Source of the DNA: Desulfobacterales bacterium | GTDB lineage: Bacteria; Desulfobacterota; Desulfobacteria; Desulfobacterales; JAHEIW01 | Assembly (NCBI GenBank): GCA_030066985.1 | Contig: JASJAN010000006.1 | Span: forward strand, 1 to 64,000 | Length of the DNA: 64,000 nt | Direction of reading: 5' to 3' | Part shown: one piece after another, positions 63,812 through 64,000 of the stretch | Numbering within the stretch: the stretch's first letter is position 1 | How the letters are laid out: the number at the start of each line of letters is the position of its first letter | Notes under the pieces: model-generated | Databases searched by the model: none | The model's input: only the letters and a program-made list of their open reading frames with translations | What the model was told of the DNA's origin: nothing | Translations under genes and position numbers: made by a program

Positions 63812-64000
63812 TTACATAAAGTGTCGTCTCGGTTGATCAAGACGGGTGATGCCCTCTTCGGTTGCGGCCTGCAAAGCCTTTTGGTAATCCACCGGCGAAA
63901 GGAAGGTATTCAATCCCTTTATCTCGGCAGCACGTCCGCAAGGTCGATACTGGGCCATGATGTTGACATAGCTGTCAGTTGATATTTCCCCGGCAATGAA
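63812..64000 (-). CDS. Radical SAM protein, C-terminal end (COG1313/PflX-like)
   Basis: The last 62 residues of a leftward gene that begins outside the window. It reads FIAGEISTDSYVNIMAQYRP, then CGRAAEIKGLNTFLSPVDYQ, ending in TRLDQPRRHFM and TAA (63814-63812). The pattern Y-V-N-I-M-x-Q-Y-R-P is the C-terminal part of the COG1313 radical SAM family (PflX/YgiQ-distinct, function unknown). The catalytic motif is not in the window. No frame of this kind is otherwise present here. Confidence 0.75.
   Translation of the reverse strand, partial: FIAGEISTDSYVNIMAQYRPCGRAAEIKGLNTFLSPVDYQKALQAATEEGITRLDQPRRHFM

Noticed and set aside
1-64000. tRNA, rRNA, prophage and integrase signals
   Set aside because: I found no tRNA T-loop motif in the gaps, no rRNA-like stretch and no phage or IS gene; absence is by eye only.

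Overview
The window looks like a chromosomal segment of a Gram-negative, probably anaerobic or facultative bacterium. The gene content suggests an uncultured member of the Desulfobacterota (former Deltaproteobacteria). Evidence for this is a type IV pilus pilMNOPQ cluster with a lipoprotein-type PilQ, an NtrYX-type pair next to a DUF4390 gene, a DUF362 ferredoxin-like protein, an AsmA-type envelope protein and several multi-domain sensor kinases. The placement is an inference from gene content, not from a marker phylogeny. I see no rRNA, tRNA, IS element, prophage or CRISPR array.

Layout. 1-3.3 kb: a large membrane-bound multi-PAS sensor kinase, cut by the left edge. 3.4-4.6 kb: an AI-2E/PerM-type membrane protein. 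4.8-9.6 kb: a complete branched-chain amino acid (Liv-type) ABC importer read leftward (livK-H-M-G-F). It is divergent from 9.8-15.5 kb, a GlcD-like FAD oxidase followed by a Pot-type (spermidine/putrescine-like) ABC importer. 15.5-28.6 kb: mixed genes, including a solo B3/B4 protein, a 1113-residue AsmA-like protein, a metallophosphoesterase, a DUF362 Fe-S protein, a UspA protein, an Slp lipoprotein, a radical SAM protein and a class A beta-lactamase-like lipoprotein. 28.8-33.9 kb: the glyoxylate bypass set aceK-aceB-aceA, with the isocitrate dehydrogenase kinase/phosphatase. 34.2-42.5 kb: a YifB/ComM ATPase, DUF4390-NtrY-NtrX, rsmD and coaD. 42.5-49.4 kb: a decayed LysR fragment, a DUF368 (PopT-type) transporter, pcm, a K+ channel/TrkA-N protein, a 5-formyl-THF cyclo-ligase, serS and thrC. 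49.7-60.5 kb: a PilF-like TPR lipoprotein, the pilMNOPQ operon with a small HTH gene upstream, and a divergent kinase/sigma-54 activator pair. 60.6-64 kb: a TPR membrane protein, an SH3/PfkB pair, a PPP-type phosphatase and the 3' end of a radical SAM gene.

The most unusual signal is in the gaps. They are rich in large imperfect palindromes. In three unrelated genes (livF, potD and the PilF-like TPR gene) a hairpin element of about 147 nt starts at the stop codon. Each has two arms of about 59 nt that are complementary to each other but differ in sequence from copy to copy, around a short tip that is shared between copies. A second family of roughly 200-325 nt, with a conserved inner hairpin and variable but self-complementary outer arms, occurs three times (30.2, 36.0 and 41.6 kb). 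Further repeat types (an AACCGGC-rich element with ends beside stop codons, a tactggagt repeat that supplies the pfkB stop codon, and a nested palindrome at 40.8 kb) follow the same tendency to sit against gene ends. These elements are the best candidate here for something undescribed. Other points of interest are an NtrX-like regulator whose GAFTGA loop reads GSFPGA, an AceK-containing glyoxylate cluster, a K+ channel with a TVGFKE filter, and a LysR gene killed by C-to-T nonsense changes.
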